Shown: positions 16,833-26,400, counted from the first letter of the stretch. The stretch is 64,000 bases of DNA from Edaphobacter lichenicola (GCF_014201315.1 NZ_JACHDY010000002.1:1-64000); one strand, 5' to 3'. Made by a program: numbers and translations. The notes: a model not told the origin generated them from the letters alone.

Positions 16833-17585
16833 ATGAGATGTCCCACCGATTGGGAGGCGGAGACTCATATCGAGAATTGGCAGTGGAGCATCGTTCATCT
16901 GGATTGGCTTCATTGCCTGAGCGAACGCATGGCGGAAGCGGCTGACGTTCCCGTCACGCCCGACGACTACAACGAACTCTTCGAAGACGCCAAGGATGCC
17001 TACGAACTCGACCAATTGCTTATAAACCTCCGGTTGCGGCGACCGGAAGCGGTGGACCTATATAGAAAGCGAGCGGGACGGCTGGCGGGGTTAAACTTCA
17101 TGACCCCGGCTGATCACGGCAAGCATTTCCGCGCCACGATCTCGAAGGAAGCGGTCGCCGCCCGGAGTAAATATGGGCCGTCCTTGTTCTGGGTGAACTA
17201 CCGCAGCGATCTATTGAAGAGTACGTTCTGGGGTTGGTTCCAGATGTTCTTCGATTCCGTGCTGTGGGAGCAGAGCTCCCCTTTCCTCATCGACCCCATG
17301 ATCGTCTATGGCCGCGTCAACGACGAAGACAACAAGCCCGCCAAGGACCTTTACCACACGCCGATGGGTAAGCTCTGGCAAAGGTTCATTCACGACACAA
17401 ACTTGCGGATCTGCATGAACACGCTGCTGCCGGTCGGTGCCTGTGAAGGACAATTGACTTCGTTCCTCTGCTATGACCTCCACATCGAAGCCAAGACGGT
17501 GCATTGCTACCCGGTATCCGAAGAGGAAGCGGAGCGGGTGATGCAAGGCGGAGAAATCATCGGCAACGATGCACTGAACTGCTAA
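16833..17585 (+). CDS. protein of unknown function downstream of dinB
   Basis: About 250 soluble residues with no signal peptide or membrane helix. The sequence is rich in Trp, Tyr and acidic residues: WEAETHIENWQWSIVHLDWL, LFWVNYRSDLLKSTFWGWFQ, LCYDLHIEAKTVHCYPVSEE. I do not recognise a domain or a catalytic motif. ATG at 16833 (MRCPTDWEAE) is preferred to the TTG at 16800 because homology-like composition starts there; no start has a strong ribosome-binding site. It follows dinB by about 100 bases on the same strand and is followed by a hairpin repeat. An accessory role in DNA damage or defence is only a guess from location. Confidence 0.65.
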   Translation: MRCPTDWEAETHIENWQWSIVHLDWLHCLSERMAEAADVPVTPDDYNELFEDAKDAYELDQLLINLRLRRPEAVDLYRKRAGRLAGLNFMTPADHGKHFRATISKEAVAARSKYGPSLFWVNYRSDLLKSTFWGWFQMFFDSVLWEQSSPFLIDPMIVYGRVNDEDNKPAKDLYHTPMGKLWQRFIHDTNLRICMNTLLPVGACEGQLTSFLCYDLHIEAKTVHCYPVSEEEAERVMQGGEIIGNDALNC

Positions 17586-17655
17586 CGAGGAGCATCACGC
17601 GACGGTCGCGAAAGACGCAGCGCGTCTGAAGCGAGGAAGGAGACTCCTCCCCCTA
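17586..17655. repeat. hairpin-bearing interspersed repeat, copy 3 (short)
   Basis: The segment from GCGAAAGACGC to CTCCTCCCC aligns with copies 1 (15206-15242) and 2 (27946-27990), including an imperfect hairpin centred near 17643. The left half of the longer copies (the AGTTTCGTAACAG part) is absent. It lies directly after the unknown gene and before the convergent Mrr-like nuclease gene. Confidence 0.5.
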
Positions 17656-18486
17656 GAGTGAAGAAGTCCACCTGTTGTCCAGCAATTCCCGGACAGGGAT
17701 GTACGCCAATCCGGTCTCGCCAGCGCGTCTTGTCTTGAGATTGATGACTTCCACCAAGTTGAGTTTGTGTACGAGAATATCGCGTAGGTCATCACCGGAA
17801 AGACAGATTAATCGCGTGCTGTCCCCAGATCTAAAAGCAGTCAAACCTTCCTCGCTAAAACCAGAGTTGCTTACGTACAAACCTCTGGTCCAAGTCGCCT
17901 TCGTTCGCACCTTCCCAGCAAAGGACTGAAGTTCGCTGTTGCCGATCGGGGCTGCCTGCCACTTCGCTTCGACCAGATATGTATTGCCTTGAAGATCGAA
18001 GCTGCCATCGATTTGCTCACCTATCAACCGGAAGGACTTGCGCGGGGAAAGTCTGTAGACAGCAAACAACGAGTCGAGAAAGCCTTCAAATGCAAAGCCG
18101 CGGGGCTGTGGCGACAGACTCTCAAGTTCCATCAATCGCGTGGCTAGACGCTCGTGTAGGGGCTGCACAACTGCCATGTTCAGTCCTTTGTCTGTCAGCC
18201 ACCATTGCATGTTCGCGTAGCTTCTGGCGATCACATCGAATGCGTCCCCAGGGCAACCGAAGACGACATATCCACGAGCGATTTCTGGCTCCGCCAGAAT
18301 CTCCGACAGGGACTCTATTGGGATACCTAGGTTCGAAACTTTGGCGATTCGCTCGACTAACTCCAAGTTGGTCGTAGGGCCTTTCATCGAGAGGGACGCA
18401 AAGTTGTCCTCGATTAACTTCGCAAACGTAGCTTCATCAACCGAGTTGTCGTAATCGCTAAAACGTTCCCATAGGTGAAATTTCAT
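17653..18486 (-). CDS. Mrr-type restriction endonuclease-like protein
   Basis: About 277 residues. The C-terminal half has the Mrr_cat PD-(D/E)xK core: GEQIDGSFDLQGNTYLVEAK followed by WQAAPIGNSELQSFAGKV (Asp of IDG, Glu and Lys of VEAKW, and a downstream Gln/Ser helix), then TRGLYVSNSGFSEEGL. The N-terminal 150 residues are helical and carry no known motif. Mrr nucleases cut methylated DNA; whether this one is modification dependent cannot be told, and no methyltransferase gene pairs with it. ATG at 18484-18486 (MKFHLWERF) is chosen over 18519 because a GGGGCGG stretch precedes it. It is convergent with the unknown gene and hairpin repeat. Confidence 0.85.
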   Translation of the reverse strand: MKFHLWERFSDYDNSVDEATFAKLIEDNFASLSMKGPTTNLELVERIAKVSNLGIPIESLSEILAEPEIARGYVVFGCPGDAFDVIARSYANMQWWLTDKGLNMAVVQPLHERLATRLMELESLSPQPRGFAFEGFLDSLFAVYRLSPRKSFRLIGEQIDGSFDLQGNTYLVEAKWQAAPIGNSELQSFAGKVRTKATWTRGLYVSNSGFSEEGLTAFRSGDSTRLICLSGDDLRDILVHKLNLVEVINLKTRRAGETGLAYIPVRELLDNRWTSSL

Positions 18487-18674
18487 CGCGTTCCGCCCCT
18501 GATGTTCTGTTCTCGACATATCAGACTGGCGCGCTCGCCGTTGACAACGGAGCTAGTACATCTCGTCTGCTTTCGCGAGGCATTCGCTGAACACAATCCA
18601 CCCCTAGTCAACATCAATCCAAACTTGCACATTTATGTAGTGCCTTTCAGCAGAAACGGTGGTTACAGCACCGC

Positions 18675-19118
18675 TTAGTCCGAGTGGCTGCAACTGCAAT
18701 CGCGACAGAATGTGTGATTGGTTCTGTGGGCGGCGATCATAAACCCGCTGCCAATCAAAGTAACGAGAACCTCAACCCCATGTGACGCCAGATGATCTCC
18801 CCAGAAGGCACCACCGAAGATGAAGGCCAAGCCAACAGCCATGAGCGCCAGCACGCGCCAAGAGCGATGCCTACGGTAACCCTTCACCAATGCAATGGCC
18901 CCAAGCGCGGCAATGGCGACTGCCAGCGTGCGATGCGTTTTCTCTTCCGACGGGAGGAAATGAGCTGAGACGGCGGAAAGAGAGAGCACCACCGGAGTTA
19001 GCAGGCAGTGGACCACGCAGAGCGTCGATGTCCAGACGCCGATTTGGTCCACTGGAAACGCGAGCGTCCGGCTGCGATTGTTCGTCGCGGGGTCCTGTGG
19101 GAGTCGGGATTCAGTCAT
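18675..19118 (-). CDS. MerC-domain membrane protein
   Basis: A 147-residue membrane protein with four hydrophobic segments. The first holds the MerC signature TSTLCVVHCLLTPVVLSLSA (paired Cys about residues 33 and 37). The C-terminus ends in a Cys/His-rich tail, HTFCRDCSCSHSD, that could bind a soft metal. MerC proteins take up or pass on mercury or related ions. Here the gene overlaps the upstream methyltransferase by four bases and lies opposite an RcnR-type sensor and a P1B ATPase, so a role in transition-metal handling of this module is likely. The metal itself is not shown by sequence. Confidence 0.82.
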   Translation of the reverse strand: MTESRLPQDPATNNRSRTLAFPVDQIGVWTSTLCVVHCLLTPVVLSLSAVSAHFLPSEEKTHRTLAVAIAALGAIALVKGYRRHRSWRVLALMAVGLAFIFGGAFWGDHLASHGVEVLVTLIGSGFMIAAHRTNHTFCRDCSCSHSD

Positions 19119-19732
19119 ATACCTATCCTATTCGGTGTGGTGATTTCTCTAAACCCAGGTTTCTTCCCGACATACTCCACCACACCACGGTCGCGTACAG
19201 GCCGTTCTTGATGGCGCATCACCCGCAGTCCTGGGAGCATCGACAGGATTTCATTCCTCGCCAGTGGCCTGACGCTGGCTGGCGCGACTCCTTCATAGGA
19301 ATTCCAACTGACGCTGCTCTTGCAAATCAAAATGCCGCCGGCCTTCAGCGTCGATAGCACCTTCGGACAAATGTCCCGATCAAAATGGTAAAACATCACG
19401 ATCAGGTCGAAATAGGCGGGTTTGAACGGATATTCCTTGGCGTCGAGCGCAAACAAGTCCAACGCCAAATCGAGTTGACGTGCTTTCTGATCGAGTTTTT
19501 GGATCGCGACCTCGGAGATGTCCACGACCGTGACCTGCCAGTTTCTCTTTCCCAGCCAGAGCGCATGTCTGCCATTCCCGCCGGCCAGGTCGAGGGCAGT
19601 GCCGCCATTTGGAAATGAATCCGCGACAAACTGATCGAACGAGGACAGATAGAAAGGGTCTGGTTTCTCAAGAGAGGGGAGGCCTTGTTCGTATTTGAGG
19701 TCCCAATGGGAACGTTGTTCGTCCAAAGGCAT
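19115..19732 (-). CDS. SAM-dependent methyltransferase, TehB-like
   Basis: About 205 residues. The N-terminal HWDLKYEQGLPSLEKPDPFY motif is typical of TehB/thiopurine-type methyltransferases, followed by motif I ALDLAGGNGRHALWL (the usual Gly-Gly-Asn-Gly) and motif II VTVVDIS. The later FDLIVMFYHFDRDICP and LKAGGILICKSS segments complete the fold. Such enzymes in metal modules methylate metalloids or detoxify organic ligands. ATG at 19730-19732 is listed; a TTG two codons upstream is the alternative. The start is only ten bases from the G-tract operator at 19742-19753, so the transcript may be leaderless or have a very short leader. It is coupled to the MerC gene. Confidence 0.85.
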   Translation of the reverse strand: MPLDEQRSHWDLKYEQGLPSLEKPDPFYLSSFDQFVADSFPNGGTALDLAGGNGRHALWLGKRNWQVTVVDISEVAIQKLDQKARQLDLALDLFALDAKEYPFKPAYFDLIVMFYHFDRDICPKVLSTLKAGGILICKSSVSWNSYEGVAPASVRPLARNEILSMLPGLRVMRHQERPVRDRGVVEYVGKKPGFREITTPNRIGI

Positions 19733-19737
19733 ATTCA

Positions 19738-19764
19738 AAATATACTATAGGGGACTATATTATT
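19738..19764. promoter_or_regulatory. G-tract operator for the RcnR/FrmR-type repressor
   Basis: ATACTATAGGGG at 19742-19753 is the complement of CCCCTATAGTAT, the core of known FrmR/RcnR-family operators: a G-tract inside an AT-rich inverted repeat (CTATAG, GGG, ACTATA). It sits between the divergent methyltransferase/merC and csoR-like/ATPase genes, so one repressor could control both directions. Confidence 0.6.
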
Positions 19765-19780
19765 ATCGAGGAATCATGAA

Positions 19781-20059
19781 ATGTCGCATACGACGAAGGA
19801 CAAGAAGAAGTTGTTGTCGCGCATCCGCAGGATCAAGGGACAATCCGAGGCGATTGAACGCGCCCTAGAGGGCGAAGGGGAATGCGAAGAGATTTTGCAA
19901 CTGGTCGCTTCCTGCCGTGGTGCGCTCAACGGATTGATGGCGGAGTTGATTGAGGGCCACTTGCGCTTCCATGTGCTCGACCCGAGCCAGAACACGAGTC
20001 CATCACAGCTTGAAGCGGCGGATGAGTTAATGGCGGTCGTCAAGAGATATCTCAACTAG
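19781..20059 (+). CDS. CsoR/RcnR-family metal-sensing repressor
   Basis: A 92-residue all-helical DUF156 protein. The positions that bind Ni/Co in RcnR are all present: His3 (MSH), Cys35 (GEC), His60 (EGH) and His64 (LRFH). FrmR, the formaldehyde sensor, has Glu rather than His at 64, and CsoR uses a different Cys/His/Cys set, so the ligand set points to nickel or cobalt. A GAGGA ribosome-binding site lies eight bases before the ATG. It precedes the P1B ATPase by 15 bases, so both are one transcript. Apo-repressor binding to the G-tract operator and release by metal is the family model. Confidence 0.9.
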   Translation: MSHTTKDKKKLLSRIRRIKGQSEAIERALEGEGECEEILQLVASCRGALNGLMAELIEGHLRFHVLDPSQNTSPSQLEAADELMAVVKRYLN

Positions 20060-20074
20060 AAATCTGGAGGTTCT

Positions 20075-22045
20075 ATGAGTGTGACGAGCGAACGGCACGA
20101 CAGTCACGGCCTCACCGGCGAGGCTCATCCCCATTCCGCATGCGCATCCTGCGGCGAATCAGCTGCGGAACACGATCATGACCACGAACACGGCTTTGAA
20201 ATCGTGGAGGTTCTCCGTGTCGTCTTCGTAGCGCTCGCGGCAGCAGCGGTTTGGTTCCACCTGTGGGAGCCGTTTCATCGCGTCAGCGTAATAGGACTGG
20301 CGGCCACCCTGATCGGCGGTTATCCGATCTTCAAGGAGGCATTCGAGAATGTCGTCGAACGCCGCATGACGATGGAACTCTCGATGACCATCGCGCTCGC
20401 CTCCGCATTGGCTATCGGAGAGTTCTTTACCGCGCTGGTCATCACCGCGTTCGTGCTGGCAGCCGAAATCCTCGAAGGACTGACTGTAGGCCGCGGACGG
20501 CGTGCCATCAAGGACATGCTGAATTTTCTTCCGCAGACCGCCAGCGTGCTCCGGGAGGGTCAGACTCTTGAAGTGGCCACGGATACGATCCTCCCTGGAG
20601 AGATTGTTCTTATTCGTCCCGGCAGCAGGATTCCCGTAGATGGTCAGGTCGTCAGCGGTCACTCCTTTGTGGAGGAAGCGGCCATTACAGGTGAACCGAT
20701 GCCCAGCGAAAAGATAGCTGGCGGCGCTGTCTATGCTGGCACCATTAACCAGACCGGCACGCTTCAGGTTCTCGCCGAACACCTGGGTAAGGAAACGACT
20801 TTCGGCAAGATCATTGAAGCGGTCGAAAGGGCGGAGCATTCACGCGCACCCATCCAGAAGACAGCGGACCGGCTTGCCGGCTATCTAGTCTACTTCGCGC
20901 TGGGCGCTGCGGTGCTCACCTTTCTCATCACGCACAACATCCGGGCGACGATCTCCGTCGTAATCGTGGCTGGAGCCTGTGGTATCGCTGCAGGAACCCC
21001 GCTTGCCATCCTCGGTGCGATTGGTCGCGCCGCGCGACAGGGCTCCATTATCAAGGGTGGGATTTATCTGGAAGCGTTGGGGCATCTGGATACCGTCTTC
21101 CTCGACAAGACAGGCACCCTGACTTATGGGATGCCTCTGGTCACCGAAATCAACGCCGCACCGGGCATCTCAGAGCAAGCGATTCTCAAAACAGCCGCTA
21201 GTGCTGAGAGCGGCTCAGAGCATCCTCTGGGCCGAGCCATTGTTCGCGCTGCAGAACGTCGGGATATTTCGTTCTCGCATCCAGATTATTTTGAGTATCG
21301 GATTGGCCGTGGCGTCCTGTCCTTGATCCGTGGAGAACAGACTGTAGTCGGCAACCGGACTCTGCTTACGGAGCTCGGGATCGACTTGCCTCAACGAACG
21401 GCTGCCACTCCGGGGACTGAGGTTCTGGTCGCGCAAGGAGGCCGTTATCTTGGCGCTATTCTGGTTACGGATCAGTTGCGCGACAGCTCGGCACCCGCGG
21501 TAAAGGCGCTCACAGACATGGGCATTAAAGTTGTCTTGTTGACCGGAGATGCGAAGACGGTCGCGGAGGCCGTCGCCGATCGGCTTGGCATCATTCAAGC
21601 CCACTCCGAACTCCTCCCGGAACAGAAGACCGCCTTTATCGCCCAGCAGGTGAGCAAGGGACGCACAGTTGCGATGCTCGGAGACGGCATCAACGACGCT
21701 CCAGCGCTCAGTGAAGCGACTGTCGGTGTCGCCATGGGAGCAGGGACCGATGTCGCCCGTGAAAGCGCCGACGTAGTGCTGATTGGCAATGACCTGATGA
21801 AGTTCGTCGAAACCGTCCGCATCGCCCGGAACTGCCGCCGAATTATCTTCCAGAATTTCTACGGCACTCTTATCGTGGACACCATCGGCATCGGTCTGGC
21901 TGCAGTTGGATTGCTGAATCCGCTGCTTGCAGCGTTTATCCACGTCGCATCCGAGTTGACGTTCATTCTGAATTCGACGCGACTGCTGCCGCCTAGTGAA
22001 AAGAGCGAGACTGCCAGCCACGAGCAGGCTCCGGTACAGGTCTGA
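20075..22045 (+). CDS. P1B-type heavy-metal ATPase with atypical GAC membrane motif
   Basis: A 656-residue P-type ATPase. The N-terminus lacks an HMA domain but is His/Cys rich (CASCGESAAEHDHDHEHG, residues 27-44) and could gather metal. The actuator TGEP motif (AAITGEPMPSEK), phosphorylation site DKTGTLTYG (Asp about 344), HPLGRAI nucleotide motif and GDGINDAPAL hinge are all present, so ATP hydrolysis is intact. The transmembrane metal site is unusual: where family members have CPC (or SPC, TPC, CPH), this one reads GACGIAAGTPLAI, without the proline. The last helix ends ASELTFILNSTRLL. Together with the RcnR-like sensor, export of Ni, Co or Zn is the best guess. Confidence 0.9.
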   Translation: MSVTSERHDSHGLTGEAHPHSACASCGESAAEHDHDHEHGFEIVEVLRVVFVALAAAAVWFHLWEPFHRVSVIGLAATLIGGYPIFKEAFENVVERRMTMELSMTIALASALAIGEFFTALVITAFVLAAEILEGLTVGRGRRAIKDMLNFLPQTASVLREGQTLEVATDTILPGEIVLIRPGSRIPVDGQVVSGHSFVEEAAITGEPMPSEKIAGGAVYAGTINQTGTLQVLAEHLGKETTFGKIIEAVERAEHSRAPIQKTADRLAGYLVYFALGAAVLTFLITHNIRATISVVIVAGACGIAAGTPLAILGAIGRAARQGSIIKGGIYLEALGHLDTVFLDKTGTLTYGMPLVTEINAAPGISEQAILKTAASAESGSEHPLGRAIVRAAERRDISFSHPDYFEYRIGRGVLSLIRGEQTVVGNRTLLTELGIDLPQRTAATPGTEVLVAQGGRYLGAILVTDQLRDSSAPAVKALTDMGIKVVLLTGDAKTVAEAVADRLGIIQAHSELLPEQKTAFIAQQVSKGRTVAMLGDGINDAPALSEATVGVAMGAGTDVARESADVVLIGNDLMKFVETVRIARNCRRIIFQNFYGTLIVDTIGIGLAAVGLLNPLLAAFIHVASELTFILNSTRLLPPSEKSETASHEQAPVQV

Positions 22046-22056
22046 GGACGGGCGCG

Positions 22057-22182
22057 ATGCGGAACTTTGTCCGTTCAGGTTGGGTGAGCACAATCCTCAT
22101 TGTTCTGTCGTGGATTCTTCTGTTGCTGATAGCGTTCTTCTACGTCCGTGCTCTGATGAAGGAACCCATGCGGCTTGACTAG
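22057..22182 (+). CDS. 41-residue single-pass membrane protein
   Basis: ATG at 22057, 11 bases after the ATPase stop and preceded by TGAGGACGG, opens a 41-codon frame ending at TAG 22180-22182. After MRNFVRSGWV a long hydrophobic helix follows (residues 11-31, including ILLLLIAFFYV), with a charged C-terminal tail ending in EPMRLD. Its position suggests that it is translated with the ATPase and could be a small regulatory or stabilising subunit. No family is recognised. Confidence 0.5.
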   Translation: MRNFVRSGWVSTILIVLSWILLLLIAFFYVRALMKEPMRLD

Positions 22183-22380
22183 GTGCGAATTCGTGGACGG
22201 CTGCGTCCGTCACTTGCTTCAGAATGAGATTTGATGGCAGCCCGATCCGCACGATCGCCGTACCTGGCCTCGTTCAACCAACACCTCAGAGAGCGGTTCC
22301 CAATACAATGGATTTCGTATAAAGCCCATTTTGAAAGGAGCCGCTGGTGATCTGGCCGGCGGAGATTTATCGTTAGCAAC

Positions 22381-22725
22381 ATGGACCGTTCCATCACAAC
22401 GCGGAGCCACGTTATCGCGTGGCTGTTGTGTGCGGTGTTGGCTTGTCTGGCAGTTCACTCGCCCCACTGTGATCTGTGTGATGGATCGCTCTTGGTCACC
22501 TCTTCTTCGCTGCAACAGCCTCTTGCCAACCATCAGCTGCCTGTCACGCCGGACACGTGTAATGGCATCTGCTGGTGCTGTGGCTTTCACGGACTTCCGA
22601 AGGTAGGTCCAGTTCTGGCTTCGGTAAATAAAGTGACCGCTGCTATTTGCACTGAACCGCCTTCAGCTGTTATCGCGCCGCGGTCGCCAATATTTCGACC
22701 GCCCCGCATTGCCGTCTCCACTTAG
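22381..22725 (+). CDS. small secreted Cys-rich protein of the metal module
   Basis: A 114-residue protein with an N-terminal hydrophobic segment (VIAWLLCAVLACLAVHS), then HCDLCDG and CNGICWCCGFHGLPK, giving clustered Cys and His that could bind metal in the periplasm. It ends FRPPRIAVST. Small proteins with such Cys pairs and a Pro-Pro-Arg tail occur beside metal-efflux genes, but I cannot name the family. It lies between the ATPase and an outer-membrane protein on the same strand. The ribosome-binding site is weak (GGCGGAG 14 bases upstream). Confidence 0.6.
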   Translation: MDRSITTRSHVIAWLLCAVLACLAVHSPHCDLCDGSLLVTSSSLQQPLANHQLPVTPDTCNGICWCCGFHGLPKVGPVLASVNKVTAAICTEPPSAVIAPRSPIFRPPRIAVST

Positions 22726-22782
22726 CCTGAGCATTCCGCGCCTTGGCACGGACACATATACAACTCACTCTGGAGACTTCAT

Positions 22783-23337
22783 ATGCCTATACGCGTGTTC
22801 ACGCTCGCTGGAGCGTGCCTATTTCTGTTTTTGTGTCTGCCTGCTCAAGGGCAAACTTCCTCTAAGTCGTCCACCGGCCATCGGCAAGAACCTGGCGAAG
22901 ACAAAGACCCAATAGCCATCCTTGAGCTTGGCGCAGCGACAAGCTGGAATCTCAGCGGAGGCGCGGCGACGCTCGCACCGAATCTTGCAGCGGAGGTGAC
23001 ACCCATAGAGAACTGGCTGGAGCTTGAGGCAGGGGTGTCGCCCTTCTATACACGTAACTCAACGGAGTGGGACACTGACTTGCTCTTCAAGAAGCCGTGG
23101 ACCATCTCGCGAAAAGCGGAGTTCATGCTAGGCGTGGGTCCCCAGTGGGTTCACCTCAGTCAAAAGGGGACCGTGACCAATTCCATCGCCGGGGAGGTGG
23201 CGGGAGACTTTATGTTCTGGCCAACGGGCAAACACCGCTTCGGCTGGTTCCTCGAACCTGCTTACGACTACAGCTTTGCGGGAGGTCACCAGCAATCCAT
23301 AGGCATGAGCGCCGGTCTGCTGATTGGTATTCGGTAA
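22783..23337 (+). CDS. outer-membrane/secreted protein, hypothetical
   Basis: A 184-residue protein with a clear signal peptide (FTLAGACLFLFLCLPAQGQ). The mature part has alternating polar/aromatic strands (WLELEAGVSPFYT, HRFGWFLEPAYDYSFAGGHQ and a final SAGLLIGIR with a C-terminal aromatic-poor strand), consistent with a small beta-barrel. GGAG lies eight bases before the ATG. It is the last plus-strand gene of the metal module and is convergent with the TonB receptor. A role as a metal-related porin is an inference from location only. Confidence 0.65.
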   Translation: MPIRVFTLAGACLFLFLCLPAQGQTSSKSSTGHRQEPGEDKDPIAILELGAATSWNLSGGAATLAPNLAAEVTPIENWLELEAGVSPFYTRNSTEWDTDLLFKKPWTISRKAEFMLGVGPQWVHLSQKGTVTNSIAGEVAGDFMFWPTGKHRFGWFLEPAYDYSFAGGHQQSIGMSAGLLIGIR

Positions 23338-23419
23338 TCGTTACGGGGCATTAGCAATGAAGTGCGGCTCGCGAGGTGCAGCGTTCACCCAACGCCGCCC
23401 CTACTGCTTCCTTCCGCTT

Positions 23420-26400
23420 CTAGAACTCGATCCTTCCCTGAAGCGCGATCATGCGCGGGGAGCTATCACCTCCCAGTCCAACACCCAATAGCCCCGTAGG
23501 AGGCGAGATTGTGCTTTGGAGGGTTCCGAACCGTGCCGGGATTGAACCGCCAGGCACACCGGCTTCGACCTGGCTGGGCAGGGCGAAGTTGGGATGATTG
23601 AAAGGATTGAACATCTGTGCGTCCAGGCGGAACGTTATGCCCTCTCGAATCGGAAACGTTTTGCTGATGTAGATGTCCGAGCTTGTGTAGTGTGGCCCGC
23701 GAACAGAGTTGCGTCCCGAGTCGCCGAACTGACAGTTCACTGGCGAGTCTCCTCCAGTACATGCTCCGGTTGCGGGATCGACTACAGAGACGAACGCATT
23801 CGGGTTGAGCCATTGTTTCGTGCCTGCCACAGTCACGCCTGTGACCGCATCTTTGCTGTATACGGGTACGCCGGGCACCCGGTTGGCATAAGCAGGCGCG
23901 TTGAACTGGACTGTGCTCGCTCCATTTGCCTGGAAGACGCCGTTACCATTGGCGATGTAAGGCTGACTGAGTACACTGAACGGCAACCCGGAGTGCAGGA
24001 AGACAGTCTCGGAGAAGGACCAGCCACCGAAGATCTGCCGCAGAACAGCGTGGCTGGAATGGAACGGTACTTGGTAAAGGCCAAAAGCCGAGACATTGTG
24101 TCGCACGTCATAGTCACAACTGGCATACTGCCGTCTCAGTTCTCCAGGCAGAGGGGACAAGAGGCCCTGTGTCGAGAACGCAAGCAAACCGCCATTCGAC
24201 ACCTCATCGAGACAATGGCTGAGCGTGTAGTTGCCGCGTAGCGTCAGTCCGCCCCACTGCTGGGTATAGACGGTCTGCAACCCTGCATAGCTGCTGTTGG
24301 CATCCGTGCGGAACTCGTTTACATTGCCGAAGCGCTGGTCGAGCGGTTGCTGATAAGGAAAGGGCGCGAAGCATCCATCGCAGATCGTTTGATAGCCGTT
24401 GAGCTGCACCTGGAAAGGCTCATGCAGTCCGCGGGTGCCAACGAAATCGGCGCGCAGATTGCCGCGTGTCCTGATCTGCTGCTCGATGCCAAGGGTGTAC
24501 TGATAGTAATACGGGGTCTTGAGCGTTCCACTGGGGAAGGTGTTGAGACTCACCGCTAGCGGACAGGTTGCAGCACCCGGCTGAATGCCCACACAGGGAG
24601 CGCCGCCGGAGCGGAAGGTTGTCTGAAAAGAGTTGTTGGCATTTACGGCGGCATCAATGGCGCTTCCTGGAACACCTGGCGCAATGGCGATTCCACCGAC
24701 CTGTCCGCCGATGCCACCCACAAACGTAGGATCGTTGGGAGCGTTCATCGCCGCAAGGTCGGCAATTTGCATGGGAATGATGTCATTGAAGACTCCAAAC
24801 CCACCATGGACAGCAGTATGGGAGAGAAGCTGATAGGCAAAGGACACCCTTGGCTGGTAAACAAACAGCGGTGTTCCTGGAAACAGGTTGTGAACATTGC
24901 CGAGGACAACCTGATTGAGCGGTCGATTGGTTTCATGCGAAGCATCGAGAAAGGACTCGGCTGTTCTGGAGAAGAGATCCTTTGCGCTGGTGACGTTGGT
25001 GTTCCAGGTTACGCGCATTCCAGCGGTGAGCGTTACTTTCGGCGAAGGTTTGTACGTGTCCATCGCGTAGTATTCGAGGTTTCCCGACGAAACTCTCTCT
25101 TTCAGCGAAACCGGGAAGCTCTCGCTGGCTGTATAGGCAGCGCCATAGGTGAACTGTGCAAGATCGTTGTAGGTCACAGTCGGCACCGTGCCTTCGCCAA
25201 GGTCATAGTTGCTCACGTCGAGGCGGCGGGTGTTGATGCCGAACTTCCATGTGTGCTTTCCATGAGTCCAGGTTAGGTTGTCATTGATCTGCCACTGCGT
25301 GACCTTACGGCCTTGCGGGTAAGTATTGTTATTGCCGCCGATGGTTGTGAAAGGTACGCTACTGCTCCCGGATGCGAGCACGATGGGAAAGGTCTGCTGG
25401 ACCCGGGAGTAGTTGTTTGGCTCGAAGATGCTGGCATACCAGCTTGCGCCAGGATTGAACTGGTTCACTAACGTCGGGCTGAACAGATGGGTGTAACCGA
25501 CAACGAGAGTGCGCTGTGGTTGCGGAGAATAAGAGTTGAAGATAGGGTTGATCGGATCGGTGTACGCCGCCTGAAGTCCAGTGTCCTGCTGGAAGCGATA
25601 CCAGATGCTGTCCTTCGCGTTGATGGTGTGGTCGATCTTTACAACGATAAGGTTCTCGCCGTCGCTGTTGTTGAGCGATGCCTGGCGCTGGCTGGCGCAG
25701 CCGTCACCATTCGTCCCGAGGGGGCATCCAACGATGGGCACCGGTGACCCACCCGGCGCCGGCAACAGTGAAAAGATCTTCTGATAGAACGGAATCTCTG
25801 CTGGCTGCGCCGGAAAAGAAGTCCCCGTGACAGGATCGGTTCCACCAACGGCTAGTTGTCTCAGGACATACTGCTGATAGGCGGGAGTTGGCAGAGTGAT
25901 CTGGGAGACGATCGGCAAGGCGATGCGGATGCCTTCGTAATGTCCGAAGAAGAAGAGCTTGTCCCTGCGAATCGGCCCGCCGACACTGACGCCGAACTCA
26001 TTTACCGTGGACCGGGGCTTTCTGGCGATGTTGTTTGCCGTGTCGTTGGCGTGAAGGAAGTAGTCTTCAGCATTGAACCGCGACCCGTTCCATATCTCGT
26101 ACACATCCCCATGAAATGCGTTCGTGCCGGACTTGGTGAAGTAGTTGACCTGGGCCACGGCATAGCGTCCCTGATCGACGGAGAAGGAGTTTGTGCTCAC
26201 GGTCGCTTCCTGGACCGCATCGAGGCCAATGACAAGATTGGTCGAAAGCCCAATGTTCAGTCCGAGCCAGGGATCATTCGTATCGTAGCCATCGAGAATG
26301 TATCCGTTCGATGTGGCGGGCAATCCGTTGAACTCGACATTGCCATAGCCACCAGCCGCCTTGGCATCGTTCGATGAACCTGCTGTATTCATTAGCGCAC

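Noticed and set aside
17653..18486. Complete restriction-modification system
   Set aside because: No DNA methyltransferase gene is next to the Mrr-like nuclease; the methyltransferase at 19.1-19.7 kb is of the small-molecule type.
23594..24241. 215-codon plus-strand frame inside the TonB receptor
   Set aside because: Antisense to an intact receptor; no motif.
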